Below are positions 13,274 through 13,703 of a DNA stretch of 13,703 nt, in pieces. The first letter of the stretch is position 1, and every line of letters begins with the position of its first letter. The notes beneath the pieces were generated by a model. The model was not told the DNA's origin, ran no database searches, and saw nothing but the letters and a program-made list of their open reading frames with translations. The translations under genes were made by a program, and so were the position numbers. The stretch spans positions 1 to 13,703 of the forward strand of contig CBFGZI010000104.1 in assembly GCA_965653225.1 (NCBI GenBank). Direction: 5' to 3'. The DNA is from JALZDI01 sp965653225. Its GTDB lineage: Bacteria; Actinomycetota; Actinomycetes; Propionibacteriales; Nocardioidaceae.

Positions 13274-13313
13274 CCAAGTAGCCATCACTACACGTGCGTC
13301 GATGACTACTTGG
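13274..13313. repeat. Imperfect inverted repeat overlapping leader copy B
   Basis: CCAAGTAG-C-CATC (13274-13286) pairs with GATG-A-CTACTTGG (13301-13313): 12 of 13 positions, one mismatch, 14-nt loop containing CACGTG. It begins 13 nt after the Ig-protein stop. It could terminate that transcript or be a dyad operator, since the right arm is inside the conserved leader core. Confidence 0.5.
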
Positions 13314-13405
13314 TGCCATTGAATCTTCGACTACCTGAGGAGAAGAGTCAGCAGTGCCACCGACTGTGCGGGCACGCGGTCGGACTGGCTGCCCCGGAGG
13401 GCATG
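13302..13405 (+). promoter_or_regulatory. Conserved leader element, copy B
   Basis: The core at 13302-13333 repeats the copy A core, with ATGACTAC, GCCATTGAA, TTC and CTA at the same spacing, 104 nt before the next exported gene. Downstream similarity (GAAG..TC, then AGTG..C.CCGAC..GTG) also continues, with small gaps. A hairpin CCGAC (13360-13364) with GTCGG (13379-13383) and inner GTG/CAC lies where copy A also has a stem. Confidence 0.5.
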
Positions 13406-13703
13406 ATGGTCAGATCGCGACAACCCCTCGGCCCGTCTCGACGCGTAGTACGCCGTCACCACTGGATAGGCCCCTACAGCTGGATGCTGGTTCTCCTGCT
13501 GGCGACCGGCGTGGGCATCACTCTCACCGCGACGCCCTCGTACGGCATGAGGACGTTCGCCAGCATGGCCAGCATGGCCAATATGGCCAGCACGGGCGGG
13601 ATGGCCAGCACGGGCAGCATGGCCGCACCGACCGGAGTGCCTCCGGACACGCCACCGACTGCGCCGGAGCATACAGCCAGCATCAGCGGGGATTTCGCCG
13701 CTC
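13406..13703 (+). CDS. N-terminal part of an exported protein with Met-Ala-Ser repeats (cut by window end)
   Basis: About 99 residues are visible with no stop before the window edge. It begins MVRSRQPLGPSRRVVRRHH, a long basic n-region. A hydrophobic core SWMLVLLLATGVGITLTATP follows, then a low-complexity stretch SMASMANMASTGGMASTGSM and a Pro/Thr-rich linker. This is a signal peptide or anchor plus linker; the functional domain lies beyond the window. ATG 13406 is chosen because GGAGG ends 5 nt before it; the ATG at 13403 is adjacent and in frame. A GTG-started frame at 13354 also runs open to the edge but gives a Gln/Gly/His-rich chain with no signal, so it is less likely. The shared leader with the Ig-protein gene suggests it too is a surface or secreted protein. 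Confidence 0.7.
   Translation, partial: MVRSRQPLGPSRRVVRRHHWIGPYSWMLVLLLATGVGITLTATPSYGMRTFASMASMANMASTGGMASTGSMAAPTGVPPDTPPTAPEHTASISGDFAA
13559..13624 (+). repeat. Short tandem repeats encoding Met-Ala-Ser units
   Basis: GCCAGCATG occurs twice in tandem, then GCCAATATG, then two 18-nt units GCCAGCACGGGCGGGATG and GCCAGCACGGGCAGCATG, all in frame with the exported protein. The unit sizes are multiples of three, so slippage would change linker length without frameshift. Confidence 0.75.

Noticed and set aside
12058..13300. GTGCGTC shared upstream of both leader cores (12058-12064 and 13294-13300)
   Set aside because: Its distance to the core differs (14 versus 1 nt), so it is probably coincidental.
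13354..13703. A GTG-started Gln/Gly/His-rich frame running to the window end, with GAGGAG upstream
   Set aside because: Spacing to GAGGAG is long (about 12 nt), and the overlapping frame from 13406 has a well-placed GGAGG and a clear signal sequence. It cannot be fully excluded without the rest of the gene.

Overview
The window is about 70% GC by eye, with GC-rich third codon positions. It carries typical actinobacterial genes: a DUF7455-type zinc-ribbon protein divergent from an actinobacterial-type topoisomerase IV subunit B, a soluble Pkn-type Ser/Thr kinase, and apparently leaderless starts behind TANNNT boxes. I read it as a chromosomal segment of a high-GC Actinomycetota; the genus cannot be fixed from the sequence alone. 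No rRNA, tRNA, CRISPR array, IS element or phage gene was seen.

Layout. 1-89: a plus-strand terminator hairpin of an upstream gene. 90-1156 (minus): arfB-like ribosome rescue hydrolase, then a conserved helical protein of unknown function. 1327-2947 (plus): an exported Asp/Gly/His-rich protein, a tandem pair of hairpins, then a Ser/Thr protein kinase. 2972-5508 (minus): a three-gene operon of small exported Asp/Gly/His-rich protein, sensor histidine kinase and OmpR-family response regulator. 5607-6704 (plus, divergent): a two-TM RCK potassium channel. 6730-8504 (minus): FUSC-family membrane protein and DUF456 membrane protein. 8623-8853 (minus): DUF7455 protein. 8854-9323: a long divergent intergenic region with short repeats. 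9324-12025 (plus): parE and a rhomboid protease. 12188-end (plus): a secreted protein of three SbsA-type Ig-like domains, then the start of another exported protein with a Met-Ala-Ser repeat, cut by the window edge.

How it may work together. The strongest non-obvious signal is a 31-bp bipartite site (CCATGAGA, TCTCA, TCATG blocks at fixed spacing) found in exactly two intergenic regions. One copy lies ahead of the exported Asp/His/Gly-rich gene at 1327, the other ahead of the related exported gene that heads the two-component operon. The second copy also abuts the promoter of the divergent K+ channel. This suggests a small envelope-sensing regulon in which the response regulator controls its own operon, a second exported acidic protein and perhaps the channel. 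The second notable signal is a leader element repeated about 105 nt upstream of both exported-protein genes at the right end (24 of 32 positions identical). It points to shared transcriptional or RNA-level control of a set of surface proteins.
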